Source of the DNA: Marinimicrobium alkaliphilum
Lineage (GTDB): Bacteria > Pseudomonadota > Gammaproteobacteria > Pseudomonadales > Cellvibrionaceae
Length of the DNA: 64,000 bases
Direction: 5' to 3'
Assembly (NCBI RefSeq): GCF_003259155.1
Contig: NZ_QGMQ01000007.1
Location: 1 to 64,000 of the forward strand
Shown here: piece by piece, positions 53,085-64,000 of the stretch
Numbering within the stretch: position 1 is the stretch's first letter
How the letters are laid out: every line of letters begins with the position of its first letter
The notes under the pieces: model-generated
What the model was told of the DNA's origin: nothing
The model's database searches: none
What the model saw: only the letters and a program-made list of their open reading frames with translations
Made by a program: the position numbers and the translations under genes

Positions 53085-53618
53085 ATGCCCAAGACCAATG
53101 TAATCCTTGTCGGCCCCATGGGGGCCGGCAAGTCCACCATCGGGCGGCTGTTATCAGCCGAACTGGACTACCCGTTTCGCGACAGTGACCGGGTGATTGA
53201 AGAGCGCACCGGTGCGGATATTCCCTGGATTTTCGATGTCGAAGGCGAAGAGGGTTTTCGCGACCGGGAAACCAATATTCTGGCGGAGTTGATCGAAGCG
53301 GACGGCCTGGTTATTGCGACCGGCGGCGGGATCGTTCAGCGTGCGCAAAACCGTGAGCTGATGCACCGGGGTGGCTTGGTGTGTTATCTGACGGCCTCTA
53401 TCGATCAGTTGGTGGAGCGCACTGCCAAAGACAAAAAGCGGCCCCTGCTTCAGGTGCCGGATCCCCGTGCCAAAATCCGTGAGTTGATCGAGACTCGCGA
53501 TCCCCTGTACCGCGAAGTTGCCGATCTGGTGGTCAGTACCGAAAAGCGTTCGCCTCGTGCTGTGGCCCAGGAAATTGCCGAGCGCGTGCGCGCCGCGAAT
53601 GCGATCTCCGGGCACTGA
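53085..53618 (+). CDS. aroK: Shikimate kinase AroK
   Basis: Phosphorylates shikimate at O3 in chorismate biosynthesis. 177 residues, P-loop kinase: [14 protein letters not shown], the shikimate-binding [39 protein letters not shown] and lid region RPLL. Six bases after pilQ, the pilQ-aroK-aroB-damX order being conserved in gammaproteobacteria. Confidence 0.97.
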   Translation: MPKTNVILVGPMGAGKSTIGRLLSAELDYPFRDSDRVIEERTGADIPWIFDVEGEEGFRDRETNILAELIEADGLVIATGGGIVQRAQNRELMHRGGLVCYLTASIDQLVERTAKDKKRPLLQVPDPRAKIRELIETRDPLYREVADLVVSTEKRSPRAVAQEIAERVRAANAISGH

Positions 53619-53698
53619 CGGCTCTGCTGCTCGGGGGCGCTTTGTGCTAAAGTAGGGCCCATGGTACATCCCCCCCTGAACAGCGTAAGAGACGGATA

Positions 53699-54778
53699 AT
53701 GCGTGAATTGAAAGTCGATCTGGCCGATCGCTCCTACCCTATCTATATTGGCGATCAGTTGCTGGCACAGCCCGAGTTGCTGACCCGACATATTCGTGGC
53801 AAACAGGTTTGCATTGTCACCAACGAGACCGTTGCCCCGCTTTACCTGGCACAGGTTAAGGCGGGCCTGAGCGACTACCAGGTCGCCGAGGTTGTGTTGC
53901 CTGACGGTGAGGCCCACAAGACCCTGGATGTATTGGCACGTATTTACGATGGCTTGCTTGAGGCGCGCCACAACCGCACCACCACCGTGATTGCCCTCGG
54001 TGGTGGCGTGGTCGGTGACATGGCCGGTTTTGCGGCGGCGACTTACCAGCGCGGTGTCGACTTTATTCAGGTGCCAACGACCTTGTTGTCCATGGTGGAT
54101 TCATCCGTAGGCGGCAAAACCGGGGTCAATCACCCGCTGGGCAAAAACATGATTGGGGCATTTTATCAGCCCCGCTGCGTCATTGCCGACACCGGCGTCT
54201 TGGCTTCGCTGCCGCCGCGTGAATTGTCTGCCGGTATTGCCGAGGTGGTCAAATACGGATTGATTTCTGACCGTCCGTTTTTCGAGTGGCTCGAAGCGAA
54301 CATGGATGGTCTGCTGGCGGGTGAGCGCGAATTGATGGCTTACGCTATTGAGCGCTCCTGTCAAAACAAGGCCGATGTGGTGGCCCAGGACGAGCGCGAG
54401 GGCGGTATTCGTGCCATCCTCAATCTGGGGCATACCTTCGGTCACGCGATAGAAACGGCCCAGGGTTACGGTAATTGGTTGCACGGTGAGGCGGTGGCGG
54501 CCGGTATGGTCATGGCCGCCGACCTTTCGCATCGCCGCGGAGCCATCAGTGCCGAGGATCTGAAGCGCACACGTGTGCTGCTTGAGCGTGCGAGCTTACC
54601 GGTTAAGGCACCCGCAGACATGACTCCCGGTCAGTTTATCGATCTGATGGGGGTGGATAAAAAAGTCCTCGATGGTCGGTTGCGCCTGGTTTTACTGGCG
54701 GCCGTGGGCGAGGCGATCGTGACATCAGACATAGAGCCGCAGCTACTGCAAGAGACCTTTGCCGCCTGCTCGGCCTGA
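53699..54778 (+). CDS. aroB: 3-dehydroquinate synthase AroB
   Basis: NAD- and metal-dependent cyclisation of DAHP to 3-dehydroquinate, the second chorismate step. 359 residues. Contains [16 protein letters not shown]-binding [52 protein letters not shown], and metal ligands in [12 protein letters not shown] and [11 protein letters not shown]. Eighty bases separate it from aroK; no distinct terminator lies between. Confidence 0.97.
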   Translation: MRELKVDLADRSYPIYIGDQLLAQPELLTRHIRGKQVCIVTNETVAPLYLAQVKAGLSDYQVAEVVLPDGEAHKTLDVLARIYDGLLEARHNRTTTVIALGGGVVGDMAGFAAATYQRGVDFIQVPTTLLSMVDSSVGGKTGVNHPLGKNMIGAFYQPRCVIADTGVLASLPPRELSAGIAEVVKYGLISDRPFFEWLEANMDGLLAGERELMAYAIERSCQNKADVVAQDEREGGIRAILNLGHTFGHAIETAQGYGNWLHGEAVAAGMVMAADLSHRRGAISAEDLKRTRVLLERASLPVKAPADMTPGQFIDLMGVDKKVLDGRLRLVLLAAVGEAIVTSDIEPQLLQETFAACSA

Positions 54779-54781
54779 ATA

Positions 54782-54809
54782 GGCGGATCTCCAATAACGG
54801 GGAGCCGCC
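54782..54809 (+). other. Leader hairpin between aroB and the damX-like gene
   Basis: GGCGGATCTCC (54782-54792) and GGGGAGCCGCC (54799-54809) pair over 11 positions with one mismatch and one G-T pair. No T-tract follows, and the damX Shine-Dalgarno CCGGAG comes after. Possibly RNA stabilising or attenuating. Confidence 0.4.
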
Positions 54810-54830
54810 GTCTACCCGGAGTTGACACCT

Positions 54831-56306
54831 ATGGCAACGGAATCACCCTATCGAGAAGCCTCCGAACCGGTCGATTATCGCCAGTACTATGGCTTGGCGC
54901 AGGATCCCTTTGCCGACGACCCCGAGTATCCCCTGTTTACCGGCGCCGGACGCCGGGCCCTGATGGACCAGTTGCTGCACTTGAGCCAGTTCAGCAGCAG
55001 CTTGCTTGCGGTTCTGGGGGAGCCGGGTACCGGCAAGACGCGCATCGCACGGGTGTTTATCGAGAGCCTGCCCGAGGAAATCGACCACTGCTTTATCACG
55101 GCCTGGGACGGCGCCGAGCCAGAGCAGATATTTACTGCCATCATGGAAACCTTCGGCCTCGCCGGCCCTGAGCCCAAAGGCCTGGGGCCAATGGTCGCCG
55201 GGCTGCGCCGCTTTAGTCAGTCTGCGGATGAGCTGGACAACACCGCGCTGGTGATCATTGATGACGCTCACCATCTCGACGACAAAACCCTCGCAGCTCT
55301 GGTGAGCCTGTTTCAGGGCCAGCAGGACGGCTGCTTGCACTTGGTGTTGATAGGGGAGCCGTCACTGATTCAGCGGCTCGACAGTTTCAATATGCCCGAC
55401 GTGATGATTCACGATCTGGTGCTTGAGCCCATGACCCTGGAAGAGGCCACCGATTACCTCAACTTTCGCATTGAAATGGCGGACTACCTGGGCCCGGAAA
55501 TCTTTACCGAAGACGGCGTCGAGCCTTGGTGGCGCCGCGCCGAAGGACACCTCGGACGGCTCCATCAGCAGGCCCATCAGTGGTTGCTCAGCTCATTGCA
55601 GGAGCCGGAGACGCCTGCCCGCAAACCGCTGCCGGTGATTCATATTATCGCGGTGGCGTCGCTGTTGACGATACTGGCGCTGGCGTTTCTCTATCGCAGT
55701 GGTGACAGCGATCGGGCAAGCGAAACGCTGGCGCTAGAGCCGGTTCCCGAGGTGCTCGAGACGCCTGTAGAAGCGCCTGCGCCGACTCCAGAGCCTGAGT
55801 CAGCCCCGGCTCCCGACCCCTTGACCGATGCTCGCCCCGACGCGGAAATCGACCCTCAAGTGCCGGCGCTGAGCCCCGTGCCAGCGCCCGAGCCCCAGGC
55901 GCCGCCCCAGGCCGAGGCGCCATCCGAGCCAACTGTGCCGGCGGAACCTGCGCCCGCGCCTGAGCCTCCGCCGGCACCTGCGCCCAGTGCGCCTCAAGTG
56001 ACCGATGACGAACAGCGGCTCCTGTCCTGGCGCGCCAGCGATTACACGTTGCAGTTGCTCGGCGCGAGTAGTGAGTCCGCCGTGCGCGACTTCATCCAGC
56101 GTCAGCCCAATCGTGCCCAGTTACTGAGTTTCCGCACTCAGCGCCAGGGCAACCCCTGGTATGTGGTGGTCACAGGACGCTTCAGCGACGCCGACAGCGC
56201 CCGCGCAGCGGTTGCCAATCTGCCCGATGCCCAGCGTCAGGCCGGCCCCTGGGCGCGGCCATTGAGCGGGATTCAGGAAGAGATTGAGCGGGAAAGAGGG
56301 TTGTAA
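54831..56306 (+). CDS. damX: DamX-like AAA-ATPase/SPOR membrane protein
   Basis: 491 residues. An N-terminal AAA/ExeA-like ATPase domain (about 15-255; YYGLAQDPFADDPEYPLFTGAGRRALMDQLLHL, P-loop GEPGTGKTR, Walker B ALVIIDDAHHLDDKTL) is followed by one transmembrane helix (VIHIIAVASLLTILALAFLY). A long Pro/Ala/Glu linker of about 110 residues precedes a C-terminal SPOR domain (YTLQLLGASSESAVRDFIQRQ, WYVVVTGRFSDADSARAAVANL). DamX proteins act at the division septum. ATG at 54831 is used; an upstream TTG is in frame. Ends in a strong terminator, closing the pil-aro-damX unit. Confidence 0.88.
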   Translation: MATESPYREASEPVDYRQYYGLAQDPFADDPEYPLFTGAGRRALMDQLLHLSQFSSSLLAVLGEPGTGKTRIARVFIESLPEEIDHCFITAWDGAEPEQIFTAIMETFGLAGPEPKGLGPMVAGLRRFSQSADELDNTALVIIDDAHHLDDKTLAALVSLFQGQQDGCLHLVLIGEPSLIQRLDSFNMPDVMIHDLVLEPMTLEEATDYLNFRIEMADYLGPEIFTEDGVEPWWRRAEGHLGRLHQQAHQWLLSSLQEPETPARKPLPVIHIIAVASLLTILALAFLYRSGDSDRASETLALEPVPEVLETPVEAPAPTPEPESAPAPDPLTDARPDAEIDPQVPALSPVPAPEPQAPPQAEAPSEPTVPAEPAPAPEPPPAPAPSAPQVTDDEQRLLSWRASDYTLQLLGASSESAVRDFIQRQPNRAQLLSFRTQRQGNPWYVVVTGRFSDADSARAAVANLPDAQRQAGPWARPLSGIQEEIERERGL

Positions 56307-56310
56307 ACCA

Positions 56311-56341
56311 AAAAGCCCCGGCGGTAGCCGGGGCTTTTTTA
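56311..56341. terminator. Bidirectional terminator after the damX-like gene
   Basis: AGCCCCGGC (56314-56322), loop GGTA, GCCGGGGCT (56327-56335), flanked by A5 on the left and six T on the right. Suits both the damX-like gene and the converging lipoprotein gene. Confidence 0.93.
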
Positions 56342-56359
56342 TTCTAACTGAAACGCTGT

Positions 56360-58285
56360 CTAGTTGATGTTGACGCGAAAGTTGCTGATCAGGCCGCCGG
56401 TATCAACCTCAATGAAAATCATCCCGGATGCAGCTTCATCTTGGCTTGCAGTCAAGAAAATGGTCGCTCTGTTGGGCTCCCCGTTGACTCTTACCGCCAG
56501 GTCCTCTGGCATCGCTCGGGCTTCAATATTTTCCGCGCTGCTTGTGTCTACGGAGATAGTAGTGCCTGGGGGCAGCAGATTGCCATTGATATCAGCCAGA
56601 CCCACGGAGAATTCCACACTTTCACCGAGTCCCAGGGCTACGGATGCTGGCTGGCCGGGAAGGCGTTCGGTTATCGGGTCTACATAGACGTTTTCATCGG
56701 GCATTACCAGTACGGTTTCGCCACGGACCACCACCGTTTCGCGGGTACAATGGCCAGCGTCGGCGTCACCTTCTCGGCACAGGATGCCGTCGTAAATCTC
56801 GTTGCCTGGCTCCCTGGCGGTGCCGCCACTCATCTCGGCCGTTTTCCACACAGGCTCCAGGCCGTCGTCGTGAGAGGCGTTGCGGTTGGTGTCCAGGTAA
56901 GCGTCGCCCAGATCGTCGCAGGCGTGATTTTCCCTGAGATCCTGGTGCAAGTCGGCGGCACTGCGAGGCACATTGGGGGCGCAGTTGCCGTTGAGCCCAA
57001 AGAAGTCGACGCCATGATCGTAACGACCGTTCTGATTCAGGTCGATAAAGGATTCATTGCCTATTGCAGTGGCCATGATCAGGACCCGCCCAGCGCGGCA
57101 CTCATAGCCTTCAAGGCATGTTGTGTCGCCCAACTGATTGACAGTGAAGTTGCCGGTCCCGGACGGCCGAGGGTTCTGGCTTGTCCAGAGGACTGTACAG
57201 GCTCCGCCTTCCGTCATACAGCCCGGTTCGATCGCGCCGCTATTTGTGGTCAGATAAACAGCGGTCCCGTCAGGCACAGGGTTGCCAAACTGGTCGGCCA
57301 TGCGGACCGTGATCTCTGAAGGCACGCCGTCCATACCCAGACCCAGAGGGTGCAGGTCACTGGCGGACACGCTGAAATGGCTTTGGACCGGAATCCCGCT
57401 CGATACTATCAGCATGCTCGATTGGGTAAAGGCATCCGCCTCGTCGAGTTTAGCGGTGACCCTGACGGTCGTTGCCGCGTAGCCCGATTCGACACGTGCT
57501 CTGACCATGCCCTCGCGATCAGAGATACCGGTCTCGTCCAGGAGCATGACGTCGCGATTCGCCCCGCTCAAAGAAAAGTTGACCTGGGCGCCGCGAATGG
57601 GCTCGAGTGTTCTACCCAGCACCTGGAAAGTGACAGTGGCAACTTCGGTGCCGCCGACATGTTTGATACTGATGAAGTTGGTGTCGGCCTCGATAAAGCT
57701 GATGGCGGTTTCAACGTCGGCGTCGATGTCGAGGGTTGTTGAAGCGGCCAGGGTGGTGTCACCGATTCCCAGGTAGGCAGTGATCGAGTCCTCTCCGGCG
57801 CAGCCGTTCGCGGTGTAGGTAGCGCTGGCCTGGCCGAAACCGCTGGATATGTCGCTGATGATGGCGTCGCCTGATCTCAAACAGGGTGACTCGAAGCTGA
57901 CCTCGAGGGGCTCGTTAACGCGCGCACCGTCCTCGTCAACCAATGTTACGTTGAGGCCCGCGCTGCCGCCTGGAGTGAGTGCGGCGGTGACCGATTTTCC
58001 TATGACGCCTTCCTGGAAGTCGTCACCTGAACCGCTCCCGAAGTAGAGGTTGAGTTCAGGTATGCTGGAGCCGTCGTCGCCCCCGCTTCCGTTCCCGTTT
58101 TCACCGGAACCGTTGCCATTAGTGCCCGCTCCATTACCATTCTGGCCGGAGCCGCCGTTGTTGATGTTGTCCAGCCTTGAGGGGCCGTCGGAGCTACTGC
58201 CGCAGGCGGCGAGGGTAAGGCTGAGGACAGCCATAAGAAGGGTGCTGCCAAGCCCCCGTTTGATGGGTAAGCGCATACCGATCAT
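56360..58285 (-). CDS. Large lipoprotein with bacterial Ig-like (invasin-type) domains
   Basis: 641-residue predicted lipoprotein, lipobox LAAC after a signal peptide (GLGSTLLMAVLSLTLAAC), followed by an Asn/Gly-rich low-complexity stretch of about 45 residues. At least three Big_1-type Ig domains are suggested: about 95-190, 195-300 and 305-415 (VTFQVLGRTLEPIRGAQVNFSLSGANRD; SEITVRMADQFGNPVPDGTAVYLTTNSGAIEPG). A cysteine-containing insert (about 425-525) carries calcium-loop-like DLNQNGRYD and DTNRNASHD, then a final Ig-like domain. Likely surface-exposed or periplasmic; role unknown. AAGGA precedes the first ATG. It interrupts the otherwise conserved damX-gltB neighbourhood and is probably accessory. 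Confidence 0.82.
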   Translation of the reverse strand: MIGMRLPIKRGLGSTLLMAVLSLTLAACGSSSDGPSRLDNINNGGSGQNGNGAGTNGNGSGENGNGSGGDDGSSIPELNLYFGSGSGDDFQEGVIGKSVTAALTPGGSAGLNVTLVDEDGARVNEPLEVSFESPCLRSGDAIISDISSGFGQASATYTANGCAGEDSITAYLGIGDTTLAASTTLDIDADVETAISFIEADTNFISIKHVGGTEVATVTFQVLGRTLEPIRGAQVNFSLSGANRDVMLLDETGISDREGMVRARVESGYAATTVRVTAKLDEADAFTQSSMLIVSSGIPVQSHFSVSASDLHPLGLGMDGVPSEITVRMADQFGNPVPDGTAVYLTTNSGAIEPGCMTEGGACTVLWTSQNPRPSGTGNFTVNQLGDTTCLEGYECRAGRVLIMATAIGNESFIDLNQNGRYDHGVDFFGLNGNCAPNVPRSAADLHQDLRENHACDDLGDAYLDTNRNASHDDGLEPVWKTAEMSGGTAREPGNEIYDGILCREGDADAGHCTRETVVVRGETVLVMPDENVYVDPITERLPGQPASVALGLGESVEFSVGLADINGNLLPPGTTISVDTSSAENIEARAMPEDLAVRVNGEPNRATIFLTASQDEAASGMIFIEVDTGGLISNFRVNIN

Positions 58286-58711
58286 CTTGAATTCCTTGTT
58301 GGTTTGAGATTATTGGCCTTTCTATATATTCCTCTGAGGGCTGGAATACGAGCCTTAGGCCTATCCTAGCTCGCCTGCCGTACCATGTAGAGCGTTTAAC
58401 AGCCGCATTCTGGCGGAAAATACAGGCTTTGTGAACTGGTTCACACTTTGTTCTCGTGCGGGTTTTGAGCAATGATTCATTTTCGGCGTATGGAAATCGG
58501 CAGGAATCTTGCTCCACTATCCCGCCTGCGGCGATAGGTCTACACCGCGAAACTTGCTATCAGGCAGGGTAACGGGTAATATTCTGCGCCCATTTGAGCC
58601 CCGTTTTTGTCAGGGGCTTTTTTGTCTGAAGTGCGATTTTAGATGCTGGGGCCCGCGTGGGCCGTGGCTTGGAGTCGTTGAGTAACCCGAACGATGATTG
58701 AGAGACAGCGT
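58286..58711. promoter_or_regulatory. Divergent region with gltB promoter and early terminator-like hairpin
   Basis: TTGCTA (58554-58559), 17-bp spacer, TAATAT (58577-58582) form a plausible gltB promoter starting near 58589. Immediately after it, AGCCCC (58597-58602) and GGGGCT (58613-58618) form a hairpin with a 10-nt loop, followed by TTTTT to 58623, resembling an intrinsic terminator within the 120-nt leader. 58286-58553 holds the upstream region of the lipoprotein gene; I see no gene there. Confidence 0.5.
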
Positions 58712-61700
58712 ATGACCACTGGCCTCTACAGGTTAGACGAGTTTAAAGACAACTGCGGTTTCGGCCTGGTTGCCCATTTAAAGGGCAAAACCAGCCACCG
58801 GTTGCTGGAAACGGCCATCGAGTCCCTGACTTGCATGACCCACCGCGGCGGTATCGCCGCAGACGGCAAAACCGGTGACGGCTGCGGATTGTTGCTGCAG
58901 AAGCCCGACGGCTTCCTGCGTGCCGTGGCCAAAGAGGTGTGTGGCGCCGAGCTGAGCGACATTTATGGCGTCGGTGCGGTCATGCTGAGCCGGGATGCCG
59001 ACAAGGCCGAGGCCGCACGCAAGATCATGAGCGAAGAATTGACCGCTCAGGGCCTGGAGGTTGCTGGATGGCGTGAAGTGCCGGTGGACAGTAGCTGCCT
59101 GGGCCCGATCGCGCTCAAGTCCCTGCCGTCGTTCTATCACGTGTTTATCAACGCCGACAGCACGCTGCCGCTGGCGCAGGTCAACGCCCGCCTGTTTATG
59201 GCCCGGCGTAAGACCGAGTTGCGCCTGGAGGGCGACAAGGCCTTCTATATTGCCAGCTTGAGCACCACCGTCATCTCCTACAAAGGCCTGATGATGCCCG
59301 TGGATCTGCCGCAGTTCTTTGCCGACCTCGCCGATGAACGGGTAGAGACGGCGATCTGTGTGTTCCATCAGCGCTTCTCGACCAACACCCTGCCCGAGTG
59401 GCCGCTCGCGCAGCCGTTCCGTATGCTGGCACACAACGGTGAGATCAACACCGTGATGGGGAACCGCAACTGGTCGGTCGCGCGCACCTCCAAATTCAGT
59501 ACGGATCTGCTGCCAGAGCTTGAGAGCGTTGCGCCGCTGGTCAATCGCACCGGCTCTGACTCTTCCAGCCTGGACAATATGCTCGAAGTGCTGCTCACCG
59601 GCGGCATGGAGCTGCACCGCGCCATCCGTATGCTGGTGCCGCCGGCGTGGCAGAACGTCGAGCACATGGATCCCGAGCTGCGGGCGTTCTACGAATACAA
59701 CTCCATGCACGTCGAGCCCTGGGATGGCCCGGCAGGTCTGGTTATCACTGATGGCCGCTACGCTGTCTGTACTCTGGACCGCAATGGCCTGCGCCCTTCT
59801 CGCTGGGTCATTACCAAAGACGACGTCATTACCGTCGCGTCGGAAGTGGGTGTGTACGATTACAAGCCCGAAGACGTGGTGGCCAAGGGGCGCCTCGGCC
59901 CGGGTCAAATCCTGTCTGTCGATACCGAGACTGGCAAGCTCTATCACACCCAAGACGTGGATGAGCAGCTCAAAGGCACCAAGCCTTACAAGCAGTGGCT
60001 GAAAGACAAGGCCTTGCGGATCGAGTCGACGTTGGCCAATGACGAAGCTGAAAACGGCATTCACAACGGTGAGCTCAAGGCTTACATGAAGCTGTTCCAG
60101 GTCACCAACGAAGAGCGCGACCAGGTGATGCGTCCGCTCGCGGAAGGCGGCCAGGAGGCCGTGGGCTCCATGGGTGACGATACCCCCATGGCGGTGCTGT
60201 CACGCCAGCAGCGCCCGCTCTACGATTATTTCCGTCAGCAGTTCGCTCAGGTGACCAACCCGGCTATCGATCCGCTGCGCGAAGCCATCGTCATGTCCCT
60301 GGAAACCTGTCTGGGCCGTGAGCTGTCCGTGTACGAAGAAACCGAGGCGCACGCCGATCGCATTATTCTGCGTTCGCCGGTGCTCTCGCCGGTAAAATTC
60401 CGTGCACTGTTCAACTTGCCCCGTACCGGTTACGACGCCGAGACTTTTGATCTGTCCTACGATCCGAACGAGAAGGGCCTGCAGCAGGCGATCGCCGATC
60501 TGTGCGAGCAGGTGGCGGCGTCCGTGAAACAGGGCACCGTTCTGGTGGTGCTGTCAGACAACGGTATCAAGCAGGGGCGTTTGCCGGTGCATGCGCTGCT
60601 GGCGACCGGTGCCGTGCATCACCATCTGACCAAGGTGGGCTTGCGCTGCGAGGCCAATATCATCATTGAGACGGGCACCGCCCGGGATTCTCATCAGGTG
60701 GCGGCGCTCATTGGCTACGGCGCCACGGCGGTCTATCCCTATCTGAGCTATCACGTGCTCAACCAACTGATCGAAACCGGCGAGCTGCTCACCGACGTCG
60801 ATCAGGCGTACAAGAATTACCGCAAAGGTGTGGACAAAGGACTGCTCAAAATCCTGTCAAAAATGGGTATTTCCACCATTACCTCCTACCGCGGTGCCCA
60901 GCTGTTTGAAGCTGTGGGCCTGGCGGACGATGTGGTCGATATCTGTTTTGAAGGCACGCCCTCGCGTATCAAAGGCGCCCGTTTCGAAGATCTGGAAGCC
61001 GATCAGAAAGCCCTGGCGAAAGTGGCCTGGCTGGATCGCAAACCGATCGTTCAGGGTGGCCTGCTCAAATATGTCCACGGTCAGGAATATCACACCTTTA
61101 ACCCGGACGTGATCCAGACCTTGCAGGCAGCCGTGCAGGCGGGTGATTTTGGGCTGTGGCGCAATTATGCCGACCTGGTTAACCAGCGTCCGGTGGCAAC
61201 CCTGCGTGACCTGCTCAAAGTGCGTGAAGGTATCGAGCCGATTCCCCTGAGTGAAGTCGAGCCGGTGTCGGAAATCGTCAAACGTTTTGACTCCGCCGGT
61301 ATGTCCCTGGGCGCGCTGTCGCCCGAGGCTCATGAGGCGTTGGCGGAAGCCATGAACCGTTTGGGCGGTCGCTCCAACAGCGGTGAAGGCGGTGAAGATC
61401 CGGCTCGTTACGGCACCATCAAATCATCCAAAATCAAGCAGGTGGCGTCCGGCCGCTTTGGTGTGACCCCGCACTACCTGGTCAATGCCGAAGTCATTCA
61501 GATCAAGGTCGCCCAGGGCGCCAAGCCCGGTGAGGGCGGCCAGTTGCCCGGTGGCAAGGTCAATGAGCTGATCGCGCGTCTGCGTTACTCCGTACCCGGT
61601 GTGACCCTGATTTCGCCGCCGCCGCACCACGACATCTACTCTATTGAAGATCTGGCGCAGCTGATTTACGACCTCAAGCAGGTCAACCCGAAGGCGCTGG

Positions 61701-63163
61701 TGTCGGTCAAGCTGGTGTCGCGCCCGGGTGTGGGCACCATTGCCGCCGGTGTGGCCAAGGCTTACGCCGACCTGATCACCATTTCCGGTTATGACGGTGG
61801 TACCGCCGCGAGTCCGCTGACCTCGATCCGCTACGCCGGTTCGCCCTGGGAGCTGGGCCTGAGTGAAACCCATCAGACCCTGCGCGCCAACGATCTGCGC
61901 GACAAGGTGCGGGTCCAGACCGACGGCGGTTTGAAAACCGGTCTGGATGTGGTCAAGGCGGCCATGCTCGGCGCCGAAAGTTTCGGCTTCGGTACCGGTC
62001 CGATGGTGGCGCTGGGCTGCAAATACCTGCGCATCTGTCACCTGAACAACTGTGCAACCGGTGTCGCTACCCAGCGCAATGATCTGCGCCGGGACCACTA
62101 CATCGGCACCGTCGAAATGGCCATGAATTTCTTCACCTTTATGGCCGAAGAGACCCGCGAATGGATGGCCCGCCTGGGCGTGCGCACACTGGCCGAGCTG
62201 GTGGGTCGCGTTGACCTGCTCGAGCGTATCGAAGGTCAAACCGAGAAGCAGAAACAGATCGACCTGAGTCCGATGGTGTACACCGATGCGCTGCTCGACA
62301 GCAAGCCGCAGCTGTGCGCGGTCGATAAGAACGAACCGTTCGATAAAGGTGAGTTGGCGGAACGCATGGTCGCTACCATGTTGCCCGCGATCGAAGCCAA
62401 AGCCGGTGGCGAATTCGAGTTCCGGGTGACCAACTGCGATCGCTCCATCGGTGCGCGTATCAGTGGTGAAATCGCCCAGCGTTACGGCAACCAGGGTATG
62501 GCCGAGGTGCCGGTGAAGCTCAAACTCACCGGTGTTGCCGGTCAGAGCCTGGGCGTCTGGAACGCGGGCGGTCTGGAAATCTATCTGGAAGGCGATGCCA
62601 ACGACTATGTCGGCAAAGGCATGGCCGGCGGCAAAGTTGTACTGCGTCCGCCGCGCAACTCCAGCTTCAAGTCCCAGGACACCAGCATCATGGGCAACAC
62701 CTGCCTGTACGGTGCTACCGGCGGTAAGCTGTTTGCCGCGGGTGTTGCCGGTGAACGCTGTGGCGTTCGCAACTCCGGTGCCCAGGTGGTTGTTGAAGGC
62801 GCGGGCGATCACTGCTGCGAATACATGACCGGTGGTGTGGTCACCGTGCTGGGTAAAACCGGCGTCAACTTCGGTGCGGGCATGACCGGCGGTTTTGCTC
62901 TCGTGCTGGACGAGGCCAATGACTTTGTCGATCGCTACAACCACGAGCTGGTGGATATCCATCGTATCGACACCGAGTCGCTGGAGGCGTACCGCAATCA
63001 TCTGCGCGGGGTGATTACCGAATTTGTGAATGAAACCGAGAGTGCCTGGGGGCGTGAGTTGCTGGAAAACTTTAACGACTATGTCGGTAAGTTTTGGCTG
63101 GTAAAACCCAAGGCCGCCAGCCTTGCCAGTTTGCTCGACAGCGTGCAAAAGCGCGGCGAATAA
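58712..63163 (+). CDS. gltB: Glutamate synthase (NADPH) large subunit GltB
   Basis: Large subunit of glutamate synthase, making two glutamates from glutamine and 2-oxoglutarate. 1483 residues. An N-terminal Ntn glutaminase domain begins at Cys10 after a short propeptide ([23 protein letters not shown]). A central domain, an FMN-binding TIM barrel ([31 protein letters not shown]) and a 3Fe-4S cluster segment ([19 protein letters not shown]) follow. The C-terminal right-handed beta-helix carries Gly-rich repeats ([30 protein letters not shown]). ATG 58712 is preferred because the family N-terminus starts there; ATG 58694 is in frame. Leader hairpin may attenuate. Operates with GltD and, via GlnE, with glutamine synthetase control. 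Confidence 0.97.
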   Translation: MTTGLYRLDEFKDNCGFGLVAHLKGKTSHRLLETAIESLTCMTHRGGIAADGKTGDGCGLLLQKPDGFLRAVAKEVCGAELSDIYGVGAVMLSRDADKAEAARKIMSEELTAQGLEVAGWREVPVDSSCLGPIALKSLPSFYHVFINADSTLPLAQVNARLFMARRKTELRLEGDKAFYIASLSTTVISYKGLMMPVDLPQFFADLADERVETAICVFHQRFSTNTLPEWPLAQPFRMLAHNGEINTVMGNRNWSVARTSKFSTDLLPELESVAPLVNRTGSDSSSLDNMLEVLLTGGMELHRAIRMLVPPAWQNVEHMDPELRAFYEYNSMHVEPWDGPAGLVITDGRYAVCTLDRNGLRPSRWVITKDDVITVASEVGVYDYKPEDVVAKGRLGPGQILSVDTETGKLYHTQDVDEQLKGTKPYKQWLKDKALRIESTLANDEAENGIHNGELKAYMKLFQVTNEERDQVMRPLAEGGQEAVGSMGDDTPMAVLSRQQRPLYDYFRQQFAQVTNPAIDPLREAIVMSLETCLGRELSVYEETEAHADRIILRSPVLSPVKFRALFNLPRTGYDAETFDLSYDPNEKGLQQAIADLCEQVAASVKQGTVLVVLSDNGIKQGRLPVHALLATGAVHHHLTKVGLRCEANIIIETGTARDSHQVAALIGYGATAVYPYLSYHVLNQLIETGELLTDVDQAYKNYRKGVDKGLLKILSKMGISTITSYRGAQLFEAVGLADDVVDICFEGTPSRIKGARFEDLEADQKALAKVAWLDRKPIVQGGLLKYVHGQEYHTFNPDVIQTLQAAVQAGDFGLWRNYADLVNQRPVATLRDLLKVREGIEPIPLSEVEPVSEIVKRFDSAGMSLGALSPEAHEALAEAMNRLGGRSNSGEGGEDPARYGTIKSSKIKQVASGRFGVTPHYLVNAEVIQIKVAQGAKPGEGGQLPGGKVNELIARLRYSVPGVTLISPPPHHDIYSIEDLAQLIYDLKQVNPKALVSVKLVSRPGVGTIAAGVAKAYADLITISGYDGGTAASPLTSIRYAGSPWELGLSETHQTLRANDLRDKVRVQTDGGLKTGLDVVKAAMLGAESFGFGTGPMVALGCKYLRICHLNNCATGVATQRNDLRRDHYIGTVEMAMNFFTFMAEETREWMARLGVRTLAELVGRVDLLERIEGQTEKQKQIDLSPMVYTDALLDSKPQLCAVDKNEPFDKGELAERMVATMLPAIEAKAGGEFEFRVTNCDRSIGARISGEIAQRYGNQGMAEVPVKLKLTGVAGQSLGVWNAGGLEIYLEGDANDYVGKGMAGGKVVLRPPRNSSFKSQDTSIMGNTCLYGATGGKLFAAGVAGERCGVRNSGAQVVVEGAGDHCCEYMTGGVVTVLGKTGVNFGAGMTGGFALVLDEANDFVDRYNHELVDIHRIDTESLEAYRNHLRGVITEFVNETESAWGRELLENFNDYVGKFWLVKPKAASLASLLDSVQKRGE

Positions 63164-63192
63164 CTCCCGGTTAATCCGTTTTAGAGGCGTAG

Positions 63193-64000
<808 letters not shown>

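Noticed and set aside
53619-53698. Separate aroB promoter between aroK and aroB
   Set aside because: A TAAAGT-like -10 exists, but no -35 at suitable spacing was found, so support is insufficient.
61424-63148. Long minus-strand frame opposite gltB
   Set aside because: GltB on the plus strand is unmistakable, with catalytic Cys, FMN and Fe-S motifs. The antisense frame has no recognisable domain.

Overview
This looks like a chromosomal segment from a marine, polysaccharide-degrading gammaproteobacterium, most likely of the Cellvibrionales (Cellvibrionaceae-like). The grounds are the GC-rich composition, gene content and gene order. Several blocks follow an order I remember from Pseudomonas and relatives: HAD phosphatase/rppH/ptsP/lgt/thyA/folA; DUF971/hslU/hslV/SPOR protein/priA/rpmE/nuclease; and ponA/pilMNOPQ/aroK/aroB/damX-like/gltB/gltD. 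The genus placement is inference. Almost all sequence is coding. I saw no tRNA, rRNA, CRISPR array, phage, insertion sequence or transposase.

Layout. 1-9.6 kb is the most strain-specific part: a nucleoid-associated protein (ndpA), a secreted LamG-GH32 lipoprotein, a GH3 glucan hydrolase behind a LacI-type palindrome, two unrecognised envelope proteins, a FlgT-like protein and a small lipoprotein. 9.6-16.6 kb holds an imelysin-like lipoprotein with a HAD phosphatase, then rppH-ptsP, lgt, thyA and folA. 16.9-22.1 kb is a six-gene TonB energy-transduction operon (DUF3450, TtpC-type long ExbB, ExbB, ExbD, TonB, TPR protein), closed by a strong bidirectional terminator. 22.2-27.2 kb runs leftward: argE, a 554-bp gap with two nested palindromic repeats, argA and ilvD. 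27.4-37.6 kb runs mostly rightward: a GspE/PilB-type ATPase, glnE, ilvE, a WaaE-like glycosyltransferase, msbA, uppP and DUF1244. 37.6-44.2 kb runs leftward: a PAS-GGDEF diguanylate cyclase, DUF971, hslUV behind a sigma-32-like promoter, a SPOR protein and priA. 44.4-64 kb has rpmE and a nuclease, ponA leftward, then pilMNOPQ-aroKB-damX, a leftward Ig-like lipoprotein, and gltBD (gltD cut by the window end).

How the genes fit together. Envelope construction recurs: Lgt (lipoprotein maturation), MsbA plus the WaaE-like enzyme (LPS core and export), UppP and PBP1A (peptidoglycan), two SPOR proteins (septal wall), PilMNOPQ (type IV pilus alignment and secretin) and a dedicated TonB motor. Nitrogen metabolism is the second theme: glnE, ptsP (EI-Ntr), gltBD, argA, argE, ilvE and ilvD.

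The most unusual feature is the argA-argE gap. A 48-nt core, 47/48 identical between two inverted copies, sits in the loop of two different long self-complementary stems. A second notable item is the intrinsic terminator of rpmE, which lies inside the signal-peptide codons of the next gene. No candidate for a wholly new multi-gene system stands out. The nested repeat family is the best lead.
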